Shown: positions 30,735-42,182 of the stretch, one piece after another
Layout: the number at the start of each line of letters is the position of its first letter
How positions within the stretch are numbered: the first letter of the stretch is position 1
Notes under the pieces: model-generated
The model's database searches: none
What the model saw: the letters and a program-made list of their open reading frames with translations, nothing else
What the model was told of the DNA's origin: nothing
NCBI GenBank assembly: GCA_000634115.1
Contig: JFLJ01000108.1
Location: 1-64,000, forward strand
Direction of reading: 5' to 3'
DNA length: 64,000 bases
Source of the DNA: Prochlorococcus sp. scB241_528O2
GTDB taxonomy: Bacteria; Cyanobacteriota; Cyanobacteriia; PCC-6307; Cyanobiaceae
Made by a program: the position numbers and the translations under genes

Positions 30735-32999
30735 TTATTTTTTTGCTTGATGCTTGAAGATACTCACACTTAATGGAGGCAAAGCAAGATCTAAGGCATT
30801 TTGATAATCATGAATATTGTATTTTATGGTTTCTTTGCCTCCCATATTCCCTTTATTACTACCCCCATATCTAGAGCTGTCTGAATTAAAGATCTCTTTA
30901 TAAAATCCCTCTAAAGGGACTCCTACTTTATATGACCCATGAGTGTTAGGTGTAAAGTTGGCTACTATAACGAGCCACTCATTGGTATCATTTTCTCTTC
31001 TCATAAAACTTATTACTGAATTAGATTTGTCGTTACAATCAATCCATTGGAATCCGTAAGGATCAAAGTCATTTTTCCATAACGCAGGTTCATCTTTATA
31101 AAGTGCATTTAAGTCATCAACTAAGTTTCTGATACCTTTATGAGGTTCAAATTCTAGTAACTCCCATTGAAGATCATCCCAAACATTCCATTCTTGTCGT
31201 TGCCCAAATTCCATTCCCATAAATATTGTTTTTTTACCTGGATGTGTCCACATATAAGTTAGTAAAGCTCGAGTATTTGCATATTTCTTCCAGTCATCGC
31301 CGGGCATTTTATGCAAAAGGTGACTTTTCCCATGAACAACCTCATCATGACTGAGGGCAAGCATAAAGTTCTCTGTATAGTTGTATGTAATTGAGAAAGT
31401 TACACTATTTTGGTGGAATTGTCTGAACCAAGGATCTATTTCAAAATAATCAAGCATATCGTGCATCCAGCCCATATTCCATTTTAAATTAAACCCAAGT
31501 CCTCCCATGTCTGTGGGTTTGGTTACCATTGGCCAAGTTGTTGATTCTTCAGCGATAGAAAGGGCGCCAGGAAAATGTTGGAAGAGTACATGATTAGCCT
31601 GTTGAAGAAATTTAACGGCTTCTATATTTTCATTTCCACCATTTTCATTAGGGATCCATTCTCCATCTGGACGAAGATAGTCTCTGTATAACATTGAAGC
31701 TACAGCATCTACTCTTATTCCATCAATGTGAAATTCTTCAAACCAATAAACAAGATTTGCTACTAGGAAATTTCTTACTTCGTTTCTGCTGTAGTTAAAG
31801 ATTAAGGTCCCCCATTCTTTATGTTCACCTATGCGTGAATCCCCATGTTCATACAGATGACATCCATCAAAAAATGCTAAACCATGTTTGTCTTTTGGAA
31901 AATGACCGGGTACCCAATCAAGAATCACACCTATGCCCTCTTCATGACATTTATTAACAAACTCTCTAAATTCATTTGGAGTTCCAAATCTACTCGTTGG
32001 TGCATACCAACCTGTAACTTGGTATCCCCATGAACCATCAAAGGGATGTTCAGAGATTGGCATTAATTCAATATGAGTAAATCCTCTCTCCTTTACATAA
32101 GGGATTAGCTTCTCTGTTAATTCTGGATAAGTTAATAATCTTGTCCCAGGTTTCAGATCTGCAGCAGGTACTGGATCTCTAGGATTCCCATTAACTTCAA
32201 GATATTTTTTATCTGCTGATTCATGAAGCCAACTTCCTAAATGCATCTCATAAACTGAAATTGGCTTGTTGATTTGACAAGAGGAATCTCTATTTTTCAT
32301 CCAATAACTATCATTCCAATTAAAGTTATTTAATTTTGAAATTATTGAACCATTTTGAGGCCTAACTTCATGAAGGAAACCATATGGATCAGCTTTTTCA
32401 TAAATATGACCTTGTTGTGTTCTTATTTCATATTTATATGTGTCTCCCTCTTTCATTAATGGCATAAATAGTTCCCAAATTCCCCCTAATCTTTTTTGCA
32501 TAGGATGATGTCTTCCATCCCAAGAATTTATATTTCCAATTATCGATATTGATTTTGCATTTGGAGCCCAAATACAGAACATGACACCCTTTTGATTTTG
32601 ATCTTCAATGAGATGAGCTCCCATTTTTTTCCAAATATGATGATGATTACCTTCTGCAAAAAGATGCCTATCAACCTCACCCATCCAATCTTCTCTATAA
32701 GACCACGGGTCATGTTGTGTATGAGTGATCCCTCCTCTTGAAATATCTATTTCGTAATTAGAATTTGGATTTTCTGGCAGAATTGCTTCAAAAAGCCATT
32801 TATGGTTTATGCATTCTGTCTTATAGATTCTATTTTTGAAATTTATTTTTACTTCATCTGCTTCAGGCATCCATATCCTTATCACCCATTGCTGTTGATA
32901 AAAATGAGGTCCTAAAATTCTTAATGGATTATCATTGCAACAATTTTCTAGGTTGATAGCTTCTGATTTAATCCAGTCTGCTTGATTTGTCTCTATCAT
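30735..32999 (-). CDS. glgB: 1,4-alpha-glucan branching enzyme
   Basis: [45 protein letters not shown]. Confidence 0.97.
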   Translation of the reverse strand: MIETNQADWIKSEAINLENCCNDNPLRILGPHFYQQQWVIRIWMPEADEVKINFKNRIYKTECINHKWLFEAILPENPNSNYEIDISRGGITHTQHDPWSYREDWMGEVDRHLFAEGNHHHIWKKMGAHLIEDQNQKGVMFCIWAPNAKSISIIGNINSWDGRHHPMQKRLGGIWELFMPLMKEGDTYKYEIRTQQGHIYEKADPYGFLHEVRPQNGSIISKLNNFNWNDSYWMKNRDSSCQINKPISVYEMHLGSWLHESADKKYLEVNGNPRDPVPAADLKPGTRLLTYPELTEKLIPYVKERGFTHIELMPISEHPFDGSWGYQVTGWYAPTSRFGTPNEFREFVNKCHEEGIGVILDWVPGHFPKDKHGLAFFDGCHLYEHGDSRIGEHKEWGTLIFNYSRNEVRNFLVANLVYWFEEFHIDGIRVDAVASMLYRDYLRPDGEWIPNENGGNENIEAVKFLQQANHVLFQHFPGALSIAEESTTWPMVTKPTDMGGLGFNLKWNMGWMHDMLDYFEIDPWFRQFHQNSVTFSITYNYTENFMLALSHDEVVHGKSHLLHKMPGDDWKKYANTRALLTYMWTHPGKKTIFMGMEFGQRQEWNVWDDLQWELLEFEPHKGIRNLVDDLNALYKDEPALWKNDFDPYGFQWIDCNDKSNSVISFMRRENDTNEWLVIVANFTPNTHGSYKVGVPLEGFYKEIFNSDSSRYGGSNKGNMGGKETIKYNIHDYQNALDLALPPLSVSIFKHQAKK

Positions 33000-33058
33000 G
33001 ACTGGTAGATATTAACGATTAATAATATCAAATGATTAACCAAATAAATGATTATTTC

Positions 33059-34633
33059 TTAAAAAAAAGGTGTCATTTTCATAAATGTTTTATTAAGGAT
33101 AAAACTTAGAGAGACAATTCTATGATTGGCTGAGGGTGCTCCAATATTTTCCTCACCAGTTGCAGGATTAACTCCAATCGCAGGATAAGCTGCTGCTGAT
33201 ATAGATAATCGAAGCTTGCTACCTTTAATTAAACAAATATTCGTTGGATGCATTGTCACTTCATAAACGCATTCCTCATTTATTTTGGAGTTTTTAACTC
33301 TTAAGAATCCAGTTGAGAATTGATTTACCTTTTTATCCTCATCTTCAACTAGAGATAAAGCAATGCAAATGTCGAAGTTTGGCTGATCACTTTTTACAGA
33401 TATTTCTAATTTAGGAACGCCTTTAAAATATTTATCCTCCTCAAATAAGTTGGTTTGAAAAACACCTACATCCAAACGTTTATCAATAATATTTCTATTA
33501 AACTTTCCTGGATTTGGACCTAAATGACCGCCGTCAGATGGAGTAGGTCTCCATGGGTCATTAACAATTGTAAACCAACCTGATCCTTTTGAATTTATTG
33601 TCAGACTTCCATCTTCAACATATACATTTGCTATGCCATTGCTTTTAAGACCAAAAATAAATTCAGGATAAAATTTATTATCTAATTCTTCCCATTTATT
33701 TAATGAAATATTCCATATTTTTTTCTCTATTTTATGATCCTTATAATTAAATTTTTCATCAAATTTTAAATGTTTATCAAAAAAGTTTAATAAATATTCT
33801 TGTAATCCCTCCCACCAAACTAGATGTGTAGCATTCCCAATAAGTATCTCAGGACTACCGCCAGCTTCTTTGGATTTTTTATAAAGATCAAACGCTCCTT
33901 TTAAATGTGGATCCCACAGTCCTCCAATAATTAACATAGGTTTTTTTATCCATGTAGATATTGGCTTAATTTCTTCAAAGGGGAGATCATTATTTAAATT
34001 TTTAAGCCATTCCAAAACAAAGCTATTAGGATCATATTTTTTTAAGATATCAATTCCTTCCCTTAGATAATTTTTATTTTCTAAGGATAATCTTATCTTT
34101 TCCCACGCAAGTAAATTATTTTCTCTTTTCATTTTTAGAGCTGCAATTTGCATACCCCATGCAATATTGTTATGCCACCAATATGCTCCTCCATCTGAAC
34201 ACCAATGATCTTTAATATTCAGCCCAGTCATTGCTGGAGACAAACAATCGGGAGGCTTTGAATTTAATTCCCCAGTTAGTTGAGTAAATCCTTGATATGA
34301 AAAGCCATATAAACCTAGTTTCCCGTTGCATTCTTTGAGGGATCTTACCCATTCATGTGTTTCTGAAGAGTCACTAGCTTCTTGTGTGAAACCATTGAAA
34401 ACCCCTTCAGAAGAACCCATACCCCTGACATCCTGAATTATTACCATATACCCTTTAGAAGCCCACCATTCAGGGTGAGAATAAGTAATAGTTGAAGCTA
34501 TCTCCCTCCCATAAGGTTGTCTCATTAATAATGCAGGCCATGGCCCATTGCCAATAGGCAACCAAATCCTTGATGTAAGTCTGATTCCATCTCTAAGTAC
34601 TAAAGATTTATCAAAACATCTTGAATAGTGCAT
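33059..34633 (-). CDS. CocE/NonD family hydrolase
   Basis: RDGIRLTSRIWLPIGNGPWPALLMRQPYGR, VIIQDVRGMGSSEG, LGLYGFSYQGFTQL. Confidence 0.92.
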   Translation of the reverse strand: MHYSRCFDKSLVLRDGIRLTSRIWLPIGNGPWPALLMRQPYGREIASTITYSHPEWWASKGYMVIIQDVRGMGSSEGVFNGFTQEASDSSETHEWVRSLKECNGKLGLYGFSYQGFTQLTGELNSKPPDCLSPAMTGLNIKDHWCSDGGAYWWHNNIAWGMQIAALKMKRENNLLAWEKIRLSLENKNYLREGIDILKKYDPNSFVLEWLKNLNNDLPFEEIKPISTWIKKPMLIIGGLWDPHLKGAFDLYKKSKEAGGSPEILIGNATHLVWWEGLQEYLLNFFDKHLKFDEKFNYKDHKIEKKIWNISLNKWEELDNKFYPEFIFGLKSNGIANVYVEDGSLTINSKGSGWFTIVNDPWRPTPSDGGHLGPNPGKFNRNIIDKRLDVGVFQTNLFEEDKYFKGVPKLEISVKSDQPNFDICIALSLVEDEDKKVNQFSTGFLRVKNSKINEECVYEVTMHPTNICLIKGSKLRLSISAAAYPAIGVNPATGEENIGAPSANHRIVSLSFILNKTFMKMTPFF

Positions 34634-34640
34634 TTAAGTT

Positions 34641-34907
34641 TTAGATAATATCTGGACAGTGCAGCCCGATGACGTAAATAGAAAAGATCTCAGCATTTAC
34701 AGGAGTTAATTTATTTCTTTTTGATACATACTCTATGGCTTTATCATCACTAGCGGAAATTCCTTTTGAATTAAACTCTCTAAACTTATTACATATATTA
34801 ATTGCTTCACCTGGATTCTTTTTTACACTTTCTAATAAGTTCGATTGACTAAAAACAGGGTATGAAGAGTTGGAAAATAAAAAAAGAAAAAATAAAAAAG
34901 ATTTCAT
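34641..34907 (-). CDS. Small exported hypothetical protein
   Basis: 88 aa; signal-peptide-like MKSFLFFLFLFSNSSYPVFSQS. Confidence 0.65.
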   Translation of the reverse strand: MKSFLFFLFLFSNSSYPVFSQSNLLESVKKNPGEAINICNKFREFNSKGISASDDKAIEYVSKRNKLTPVNAEIFSIYVIGLHCPDII

Positions 34908-34969
34908 TATTACTGAATTTTTTATAAATTCTACATTAAAAAATTTTTTTAACCAAGACTTTAAATAGA

Positions 34970-35368
34970 TTAATAGATTTGCTTAGCTCTTTTAATCCAT
35001 TTTTTTAAGATAGCAAAAGTTATTTCCGTCTCAGTTTTTACTCTGAGACTTCTTTCTAATCTCCCTATTTTTCGTTCTAGTTCATAGGGTGTAGATAGTG
35101 ATAATGATTTAATAGATCCAATACCGCAATGTAAAAGTAAATATGCTTCAGGTGGAGAAATTGAAATTTCTTTTTTAAAAATGGCTATAGCTCTAATTTT
35201 TTTTAAATTATTTAATGTACATAGAGGAGATTTTCTTTGAATCTCATTTATCTCTAAATCTGAAAGATTACTTAGTTTTTCAAAGTCAATTTGATTATTT
35301 TTAATAAAGAAAGATTTCTCATGTCTAAAGTTAATTGGCAAAAAATCTAAAAAGGTTTTCCTTCTCAT
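34970..35368 (-). CDS. DUF4332-like protein (helix-hairpin-helix type)
   Basis: LCTLNNLKKIRAIAIFKKEISISPPEAYLLLHCGIGSIKSLSLSTPYEL. Confidence 0.65.
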   Translation of the reverse strand: MRRKTFLDFLPINFRHEKSFFIKNNQIDFEKLSNLSDLEINEIQRKSPLCTLNNLKKIRAIAIFKKEISISPPEAYLLLHCGIGSIKSLSLSTPYELERKIGRLERSLRVKTETEITFAILKKWIKRAKQIY

Positions 35369-35379
35369 TTTTTAAGAGA

Positions 35380-35823
35380 CTAATTCATTTTGACATTTTT
35401 TTGAACTTCTCCTATTATCACTGGCTTACTTATTCCATCTGAAATCTTTTCAACTTTTCTTATCTTTATTTTTACATTCGCACCAGACCTGCTACCTTTT
35501 CTGAGGTTTTTAGATAATTGTTCTAAAGTTGGTTCAATAGAATCTTGTGGGAAGTCATCCTCAGCTTTAGCAATAATCAAATCGAACCCGTTGTCATAAA
35601 CAATTGGGAGATATTTTGCATCTTCTATTACTACTTTTTCAGTGTAACTTTGTATAAATGCCCAACTACTTAAAGAAAGTAATAATGAGAAAATGGTTGC
35701 TCCTATTATTCGAAATTTAAAACCAAAATTAAATATAAAAGCTATTATGGTAACGATTAAAAGGAATATTCCAAAAAATCCAAATAATTTGGGTGTATTC
35801 TCTAATAGTTCAAAAAAAGACAT
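35380..35823 (-). CDS. Ycf51-like (DUF2518) membrane protein
   Basis: 147 aa, two N-terminal TM segments then soluble domain. Confidence 0.65.
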   Translation of the reverse strand: MSFFELLENTPKLFGFFGIFLLIVTIIAFIFNFGFKFRIIGATIFSLLLSLSSWAFIQSYTEKVVIEDAKYLPIVYDNGFDLIIAKAEDDFPQDSIEPTLEQLSKNLRKGSRSGANVKIKIRKVEKISDGISKPVIIGEVQKNVKMN

Positions 35824-35887
35824 TTAGTGGCTTTGACCTAATTAATTTCTTATATTTTGTAAGCCTACTCTATTTTAGGGCTCTAAC

Positions 35888-38800
35888 TTGAAAAAAATTA
35901 GATCTCTCAATTTAAATATAAAAATTCTATTGCTGGGGATACTTTTGTCCTTAGGATTTTTGGGCACCTTTTTATTAAATAACTTTTTAAAAGAAACATA
36001 TAGTTCCAGGAAATCAGAACTTGAAGAAAGTGTAGAGAATTTTTTAAATAAAAAGGTTGATTTAGGTGATTATTCGGGCATTAGATTTCTAGGGATTTCT
36101 CTAGGGAATTCAAAAATTATTGATAAAAGAAATATAAATTCTGAAATTAAAGCAAAAAATGTATATGTGGGTATTATGCCTTTTAGATCTTTTATAAAAC
36201 AAAAATGGATTGTAAAAATAAGGCCTGAGCAAACTGAAATTAATATAGATAGAGATTTTTTTAAAAGGGATAAACCCAATAAAAAAAGTGGAATCAGTAA
36301 TAAATCAAAAGTAAAATATAACTTGAATTTTAATTTAGATAAATATTCAATTCTAAAGCTAAAAAAATCAGGGTTAAAAACAAAAGTAAAAGGTAATGTT
36401 ATCTATAAGTCAATTAATAGAGAAATCATTGCAAATTTAAAATCTAATTTTGATGGAAAAGGTTTCTTAAAGTTTAAATTTAATACAAAGTTAAATAAAG
36501 ACTTTTTAAGGCTGGAGTTATTTTCAAGGGGAATAGATCTTGACAACACTGAATATACTATTGGCAACAGAAATATTAGACTTAAAAAAGGAAATTTTAA
36601 ATCTAACTTTAAATTTAATAAATCATCAACCCAAACATTTTGCGAAGGAAGATTTTCTTTTACTAGTTTAAAAATAAAACCTGAAGCTTTTTCTGAGAAT
36701 ATAAATTCAGATCTAACTAGTTTTTATTGTAAAGATAATAATTTAGTTGGAAATTCAGATAACCTAAATTATGGAACTTTAATATCAAATTTCAATATAA
36801 ATGTGCCATTAAATAAAAGTTCTAATAACATAGATCTTAATGCAAGTATTGGATATGTTAATAGTCTTAATCCTGATATTAAATTAACTGGGACTATTCC
36901 ATATTCTTTTGATAAAAAAGGAATTAATTTTGGAAATATCGATTCAAGTTTTAATATAAATAGAACTCAACTATCAAATTTAAATATTTTCCGAAAAAAT
37001 AATATAAGAGGCTTTATAACTGCTAAAGGAGAATTTAAAGGAAAAATTAGTGATCCAGATATTTCTATAAACTTTAATGTTGATTATCCCAACTACAAAG
37101 GGATTCGCATTAGAGAAATATGGGAAGGAGATATTAAAAATGACAATAATCAATTCCTGTTAAATATGAAAAATAGATATTCTCCAATCCCTTCATTTCT
37201 TTCTATTAAATTTGATTCTAAGCTTAAATTGGATAATGTAGTTTTTAGTAGAGTTTTTAATTCTAATAAAGGGAGTATAGAATTAGTTAAGGAAGATAAT
37301 AGTTTTATCTGGAGAGCTGATAATTTTCCTCTTGATGAACTTGAATTATCTATAAGTAAAAATCAATTCGATAGAATTAAAGGAATTATTAATGGTGCTG
37401 GAACAATATCTTCAGATCAGTCTTATCTTGATGGGCGACTGGCTTGGAGTTTAGGTGAATATGGAAATATAAAGCTAGCAAATTCATTATTTGATTTTAG
37501 ATTAAAAGATAATTCTTTTTATATAAATTCATCATTGTATCCAATTGATGGGGGAATAATTGATGTTGAATATGACTCAAAAAAGAATAATTTAATAAAT
37601 TTAGACTTCAATAATATAAGTACGAATTGGACAATCCTTACTGCAATTGATATTTATAATTTTGATAATAAAGAAGTTATTCCAACAAGAAAATCTAATA
37701 TTTTGGCTGATTTGGAAATTAATAAAAATAATAATTCGTTTAAAGAGAGGATCGATTTTATCAAAAACTTTATTGAAAAGAATGATGAGCCAGAGGATAA
37801 ATTTAACTTGCAAAAATATTTTAGTAAATTTGGAAGTAGATATAATGGAACAATATCTATTAATGGGGATAGACCATCCAACTACAAAATAAATGCTAAA
37901 TTAAATGGTTATCTCGATGTCTTTATAGATAATTACAAAAATAACAAAGAGTTATTTTCTATTGATTTAGAAGGCGGATTATTAAAAGGTGAAGGTTCTT
38001 TAAGAATTAAGAAACTACCATTGAGTGCTGCAAATATCTTTTTAAATCAATCAAAAGAATTTCAAGGTGGGTTGGATATGAATTTATTTTATAATCTAGA
38101 TACAAAATCTTTCTCGAGTGAAATTTCTTCCAACAATACATCAATCAAAAATAACAAGTTATTATTTGATAAAGGGCTAATTGAATTTAATAATTCTATT
38201 TTTGGCATTGATTTTTCCTTGCTATTAAATGATTCTCAAAGTCCAATTAATATTGAAGGGGCAATACCCATAAACAACAAAGATAACTTGGATCTAAGAA
38301 TAGTTGGGAATAAAATATTTATTGATTTAATAGATATTTTTGCTGATGAGTATTTTGATTTTAAAGAAGGAAACGTTAATCTTAGAATGATAATAAAAGG
38401 TACTAGAAATAAACCAATATTAAATGGATTTGTAGTAATTAAAGATTCTGAAATTGATTTTTATAAGAACATAATAAAAGATATAAATAGTTTGATAATT
38501 TTTGATTTTGATTATTTAGAGATCAAAAATCTAAAAGCTAAAGACGAAAATTCTGGAAATATTTTTATAAGGGGTTCTTTACCTTTTTATAGTAAGAATG
38601 ATTATGTTGACTCAGGGATTAAGTTGCAAACAAATAAACTTACTATTAATAAAGATAATTTTAATTTTTTAATAGATTCAGATATAGATTTAAGTGGATC
38701 ATTTGAAAAGCCTATTTTGGGAGGTAATCTATCTCTTAATAATGGATTTGTTAATTTTAATAGCAACAATCAATCTAATAAAATAGATAGTAATAGTAAA

Positions 38801-39832
38801 AGACAAGTATTTAAAAAGGATTGGCCAGAACTTTATTGGAATAAGAATAAAAATATTGAAATAATTTCAAATGAATCAATTTTGAATTCTGTTCTTCTAG
38901 GAGAAACTTTGCCAAATTATTTGGATAATTTGAGTTTTAATAATCTTAAGTTAAAACTTGGACCAGATTTTAAACTTCAATATTCAGATATAGTTAAAGC
39001 TTATTTGGATACTAAATTAGACCTCAATATAAATGGAGAGGTAGGAAAAGATTTAAATGCTAGAGGACTTATTTATCTTAAAAAAGGTACAGCTAATTTA
39101 TATACTACCCCGTTTAAACTTGATAAAAATAAGGACAACTATATTTTATTTGCCTCTAGAAGTGGAGTAGTTCCATTTATTAATTTTTCTTTAGTTAGTA
39201 AGGTTCCAGATTCTATAATTCCTATAAGTGAAAATAATCAGGATTCAAATATCTCAGGTGATCTTGATTTAGATGCTACTTCAAGTGGGTTTGGAACATT
39301 TGGAATTGGCAATTCAAGGCTTATAAAAATTGAAGCTTCTTACGAAGGCTTTCTAGATCAATTATCTTTTGAAGACGAAAATAAAAGAATTCAATTGAGG
39401 AGTACTCCTAGTTATAACAGGGCACAAATAATTGGATTAATTGGAGGTAACTCTGCAAATCTAATCAATAGAGCATTTATTTCTCAGCTTAATAATGCGG
39501 ATGCTTTTAGTGAAAAATTTCAGCTATCTTTATATCCAGCCTTAATAGAAAATAATTCTTATAATAATCTTTTTTCTAATGAAAATTTAGGTATAGAAAA
39601 TGATGAGGGGTCATCTTCTAATGAGGAATTTTATTCTCAAGCTTGGGTTGCCGAACTAGGCCTTGATATTACTGATGCAATAAACTTTTCTTTTCAAACT
39701 TTGCCTGGCAGAGAAGACCTCTCGCCTATAGGAATTTTGACTTTTCAGGTAAATCCAAACTTAGAATTATTAGGCTCTTATGATTCTAATGGGGATTGGA
39801 AAAGTGAAGTTCAATTATTTTTTAGATATTAA
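35888..39832 (+). CDS. TamB/DUF490-type translocation and assembly module protein
   Basis: 1314 aa; N-terminal TM, long beta-rich region, C-terminal SRLIKIEASYEGFLDQLSFEDENKRIQLRSTPSYNRAQIIGLIGG and terminal ...LFFRY; TTG start. Confidence 0.85.
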   Translation: MKKIRSLNLNIKILLLGILLSLGFLGTFLLNNFLKETYSSRKSELEESVENFLNKKVDLGDYSGIRFLGISLGNSKIIDKRNINSEIKAKNVYVGIMPFRSFIKQKWIVKIRPEQTEINIDRDFFKRDKPNKKSGISNKSKVKYNLNFNLDKYSILKLKKSGLKTKVKGNVIYKSINREIIANLKSNFDGKGFLKFKFNTKLNKDFLRLELFSRGIDLDNTEYTIGNRNIRLKKGNFKSNFKFNKSSTQTFCEGRFSFTSLKIKPEAFSENINSDLTSFYCKDNNLVGNSDNLNYGTLISNFNINVPLNKSSNNIDLNASIGYVNSLNPDIKLTGTIPYSFDKKGINFGNIDSSFNINRTQLSNLNIFRKNNIRGFITAKGEFKGKISDPDISINFNVDYPNYKGIRIREIWEGDIKNDNNQFLLNMKNRYSPIPSFLSIKFDSKLKLDNVVFSRVFNSNKGSIELVKEDNSFIWRADNFPLDELELSISKNQFDRIKGIINGAGTISSDQSYLDGRLAWSLGEYGNIKLANSLFDFRLKDNSFYINSSLYPIDGGIIDVEYDSKKNNLINLDFNNISTNWTILTAIDIYNFDNKEVIPTRKSNILADLEINKNNNSFKERIDFIKNFIEKNDEPEDKFNLQKYFSKFGSRYNGTISINGDRPSNYKINAKLNGYLDVFIDNYKNNKELFSIDLEGGLLKGEGSLRIKKLPLSAANIFLNQSKEFQGGLDMNLFYNLDTKSFSSEISSNNTSIKNNKLLFDKGLIEFNNSIFGIDFSLLLNDSQSPINIEGAIPINNKDNLDLRIVGNKIFIDLIDIFADEYFDFKEGNVNLRMIIKGTRNKPILNGFVVIKDSEIDFYKNIIKDINSLIIFDFDYLEIKNLKAKDENSGNIFIRGSLPFYSKNDYVDSGIKLQTNKLTINKDNFNFLIDSDIDLSGSFEKPILGGNLSLNNGFVNFNSNNQSNKIDSNSKRQVFKKDWPELYWNKNKNIEIISNESILNSVLLGETLPNYLDNLSFNNLKLKLGPDFKLQYSDIVKAYLDTKLDLNINGEVGKDLNARGLIYLKKGTANLYTTPFKLDKNKDNYILFASRSGVVPFINFSLVSKVPDSIIPISENNQDSNISGDLDLDATSSGFGTFGIGNSRLIKIEASYEGFLDQLSFEDENKRIQLRSTPSYNRAQIIGLIGGNSANLINRAFISQLNNADAFSEKFQLSLYPALIENNSYNNLFSNENLGIENDEGSSSNEEFYSQAWVAELGLDITDAINFSFQTLPGREDLSPIGILTFQVNPNLELLGSYDSNGDWKSEVQLFFRY

Positions 39833-39898
39833 TTATCCAAGAAAGTTAGTTTAAAGAATCGTTAATTTGAATTATTATTAAATTAACTAAAAACTATT

Positions 39899-41209
39899 AT
39901 GGCCAATATCTTTGAAGTTCCTGAACCAGGGAATGATCTTTTGGAAAAAGCTGATCAAGTTTGTTTAGCATCAAAAAAAATTGGTCAGACTGAAAATCAC
40001 GATAGAATTGAAGCCTTAAATTTTATGGCTGATTATCTAGAAAAAAATACTAAAGAAATTTTAGAGGCCAATAATGAAGACTATATAAGAGCAGAAAAGA
40101 AAGATATTTCAAAGGCTTTACTCTCTAGGTTAAAGCTATCAAAAGAAAAATTAGATTCAGGGATTGAAGGAGTAAGAAAAGTTGGAGATTTGACAGATCC
40201 TGTAGATCAAATCCAAATAAAAAGAGAGATTTCCAAGGGATTGATCCTAGAGAGAAAAACTGTACCTATAGGAGTCCTAGGAGTTATTTTTGAATCCAGA
40301 CCGGATGCTGTTATGCAGATTAGTTCTCTAGCAATAAGATCAGGTAATGCAGTAATGCTAAAGGGTGGGAGTGAAGCTAGTTTAACAAATACTGCAATAG
40401 TTAAGGCATTAAAACAGGGGTTAAATGCATCAGGTCTTGATGAAAATGCAATATGCTTACTTACAAGCAGAAAAGATAGTATGTCGATGTTAAATCTTGA
40501 GAAATATATTAATTTAATTATTCCTAGAGGTAGTAATGAACTAGTTAAATTTATTCAAGAAAATACAAGAATTCCAGTGCTAGGCCATGCGGATGGAATT
40601 TGTCATTTGTTTATAGATAGTGAGGCAAATCTTGAGATGGCATTGTCAGTATCTCTAGACAGTAAAATTCAATATCCAGCAGCATGTAATGCTATTGAAA
40701 CTTTATTAGTGCATAAAGATATTGCACCAGTTTTTATCGAAAACGCTATACCTTTATTCGATTCTAATGACGTTAAATTAATAGGAGATAAAAGATCTGT
40801 TGAATTAGGGTTAAAGTATGAGGCTAGTCTAGAAGATTGGCAAACTGAGTATTTAGATTTAATTTTATCGATAAAAATTGTAGATGATCTTGATAAGGCA
40901 ATAACTCATATTCAAAAATTTAGTTCAAAACATACAGATGGAATAATTACTGAAAATTTAAGTACTGCTAATAAATTTATGAATCTAGTTGATAGTGCAG
41001 GGGTTTTTCATAATTGCTCTACAAGGTTTGCAGATGGATTTAGATATGGATTCGGAGCTGAAGTTGGGATATCTACTCAAACTCTCCCGCCAAGAGGCCC
41101 TGTAGGTCTGGAGGGTTTGGTTACCTATAAATATTTCCTAAAAGGAGATGGGAATATAGTTGATGATTTTTTATCTGGAAAGGCTATCTATACTCATAAG
41201 GATCTTTAA
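39899..41209 (+). CDS. proA: Gamma-glutamyl phosphate reductase
   Basis: IGVLGVIFESRPDAVMQISSLAIRSGNAVMLKGGSEA; PVLGHADGICHLFID. Confidence 0.97.
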   Translation: MANIFEVPEPGNDLLEKADQVCLASKKIGQTENHDRIEALNFMADYLEKNTKEILEANNEDYIRAEKKDISKALLSRLKLSKEKLDSGIEGVRKVGDLTDPVDQIQIKREISKGLILERKTVPIGVLGVIFESRPDAVMQISSLAIRSGNAVMLKGGSEASLTNTAIVKALKQGLNASGLDENAICLLTSRKDSMSMLNLEKYINLIIPRGSNELVKFIQENTRIPVLGHADGICHLFIDSEANLEMALSVSLDSKIQYPAACNAIETLLVHKDIAPVFIENAIPLFDSNDVKLIGDKRSVELGLKYEASLEDWQTEYLDLILSIKIVDDLDKAITHIQKFSSKHTDGIITENLSTANKFMNLVDSAGVFHNCSTRFADGFRYGFGAEVGISTQTLPPRGPVGLEGLVTYKYFLKGDGNIVDDFLSGKAIYTHKDL

Positions 41210-41220
41210 ATTTCTTGAAG

Positions 41221-41583
41221 ATGGAAACATTTTTAAAGATTGAGAATTTTCAACTTTGGGCGAGAGTTGGTGTTCTTGATGAAGAAAGGAAATTAGGACA
41301 ACTTTTCAGTTTGGATATTTTTTTATGGACTGATTTTGAAAACTGTACAGTAAATGATGATATAAAAAAAACAGTTGACTATTCAAAATTAGTTCGAATT
41401 TTAAAAGATCAATCAAAGAAAATTTATTGTTTCACAATCGAAAAATATTCAAACGAAATTTTAGAAATTATTGATGAGGAATTTACCCTTTCTAAAATTA
41501 AAATTATTTTGACAAAATGCAATCCTCCAATTACTGGTTTTGATGGAAAGGTTTCAATAGTAAGAATTCTTGAAAATAATTAA
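41221..41583 (+). CDS. folB: Dihydroneopterin aldolase
   Basis: ARVGVLDEERKLGQLFSLDIFL...TVDYSKLVRILKD. Confidence 0.9.
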   Translation: METFLKIENFQLWARVGVLDEERKLGQLFSLDIFLWTDFENCTVNDDIKKTVDYSKLVRILKDQSKKIYCFTIEKYSNEILEIIDEEFTLSKIKIILTKCNPPITGFDGKVSIVRILENN

Positions 41584-41588
41584 AAGTA

Positions 41589-42182
41589 TTGGAAAAAAGA
41601 AATCCCATTATATTGATTCATGGTCTTTGGAATAATTCAAATATTTTTTCTTCTATTACTTCAAAACTTGATGAAATTGGAATTGAATATTTTGCCCCAA
41701 CTCTTAAGCATTCATTTGGAATGACTTCAATTATTGATTTGACTAATACATTAAACGAATTAATTTTAGAGAAATATGGTTTAGAAAAAGAATTAGATAT
41801 TTTAGGATTCTCCATGGGAGGGATAATTGGTAGGTATTGGATTCAAAAATTTAATGGCTATAAAAGAACAAGAAGATTTATATCTATAGGTTCCCCTCAC
41901 AAAGGAACATTAATAGCTCAATTAATCCCTAGATACCCATTTAGAGGAATATCAGAAATGAAAATAAATAGTAAGTTTTTGAGAGAACTGGCAAAGAATG
42001 ATTTTGTTCTTGATGACATTGAGTGTATAAATTTCTTTACTTATTGGGATCTAATGGTTTTCCCTAGCTGTTGGACTAATTTAAATTTAGGAAAAAAAAT
42101 ATCAGTAAAAGTATATAAACATAGAAATCTTGTAAGAAATAAATCTGTGGTTGACAAAATAATCGGTGAAATTATTATGTAG
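41589..42182 (+). CDS. Alpha/beta-hydrolase, lipase/acyltransferase-like
   Basis: IILIHGLWNNSNIF; DILGFSMGGIIGRYWI. Confidence 0.88.
   Translation: MEKRNPIILIHGLWNNSNIFSSITSKLDEIGIEYFAPTLKHSFGMTSIIDLTNTLNELILEKYGLEKELDILGFSMGGIIGRYWIQKFNGYKRTRRFISIGSPHKGTLIAQLIPRYPFRGISEMKINSKFLRELAKNDFVLDDIECINFFTYWDLMVFPSCWTNLNLGKKISVKVYKHRNLVRNKSVVDKIIGEIIM

Noticed and set aside
37601-37892. Cluster of overlapping ORFs within the tamB-like gene
   Set aside because: Alternative-frame ORFs from AT-rich coding sequence with no domain evidence.
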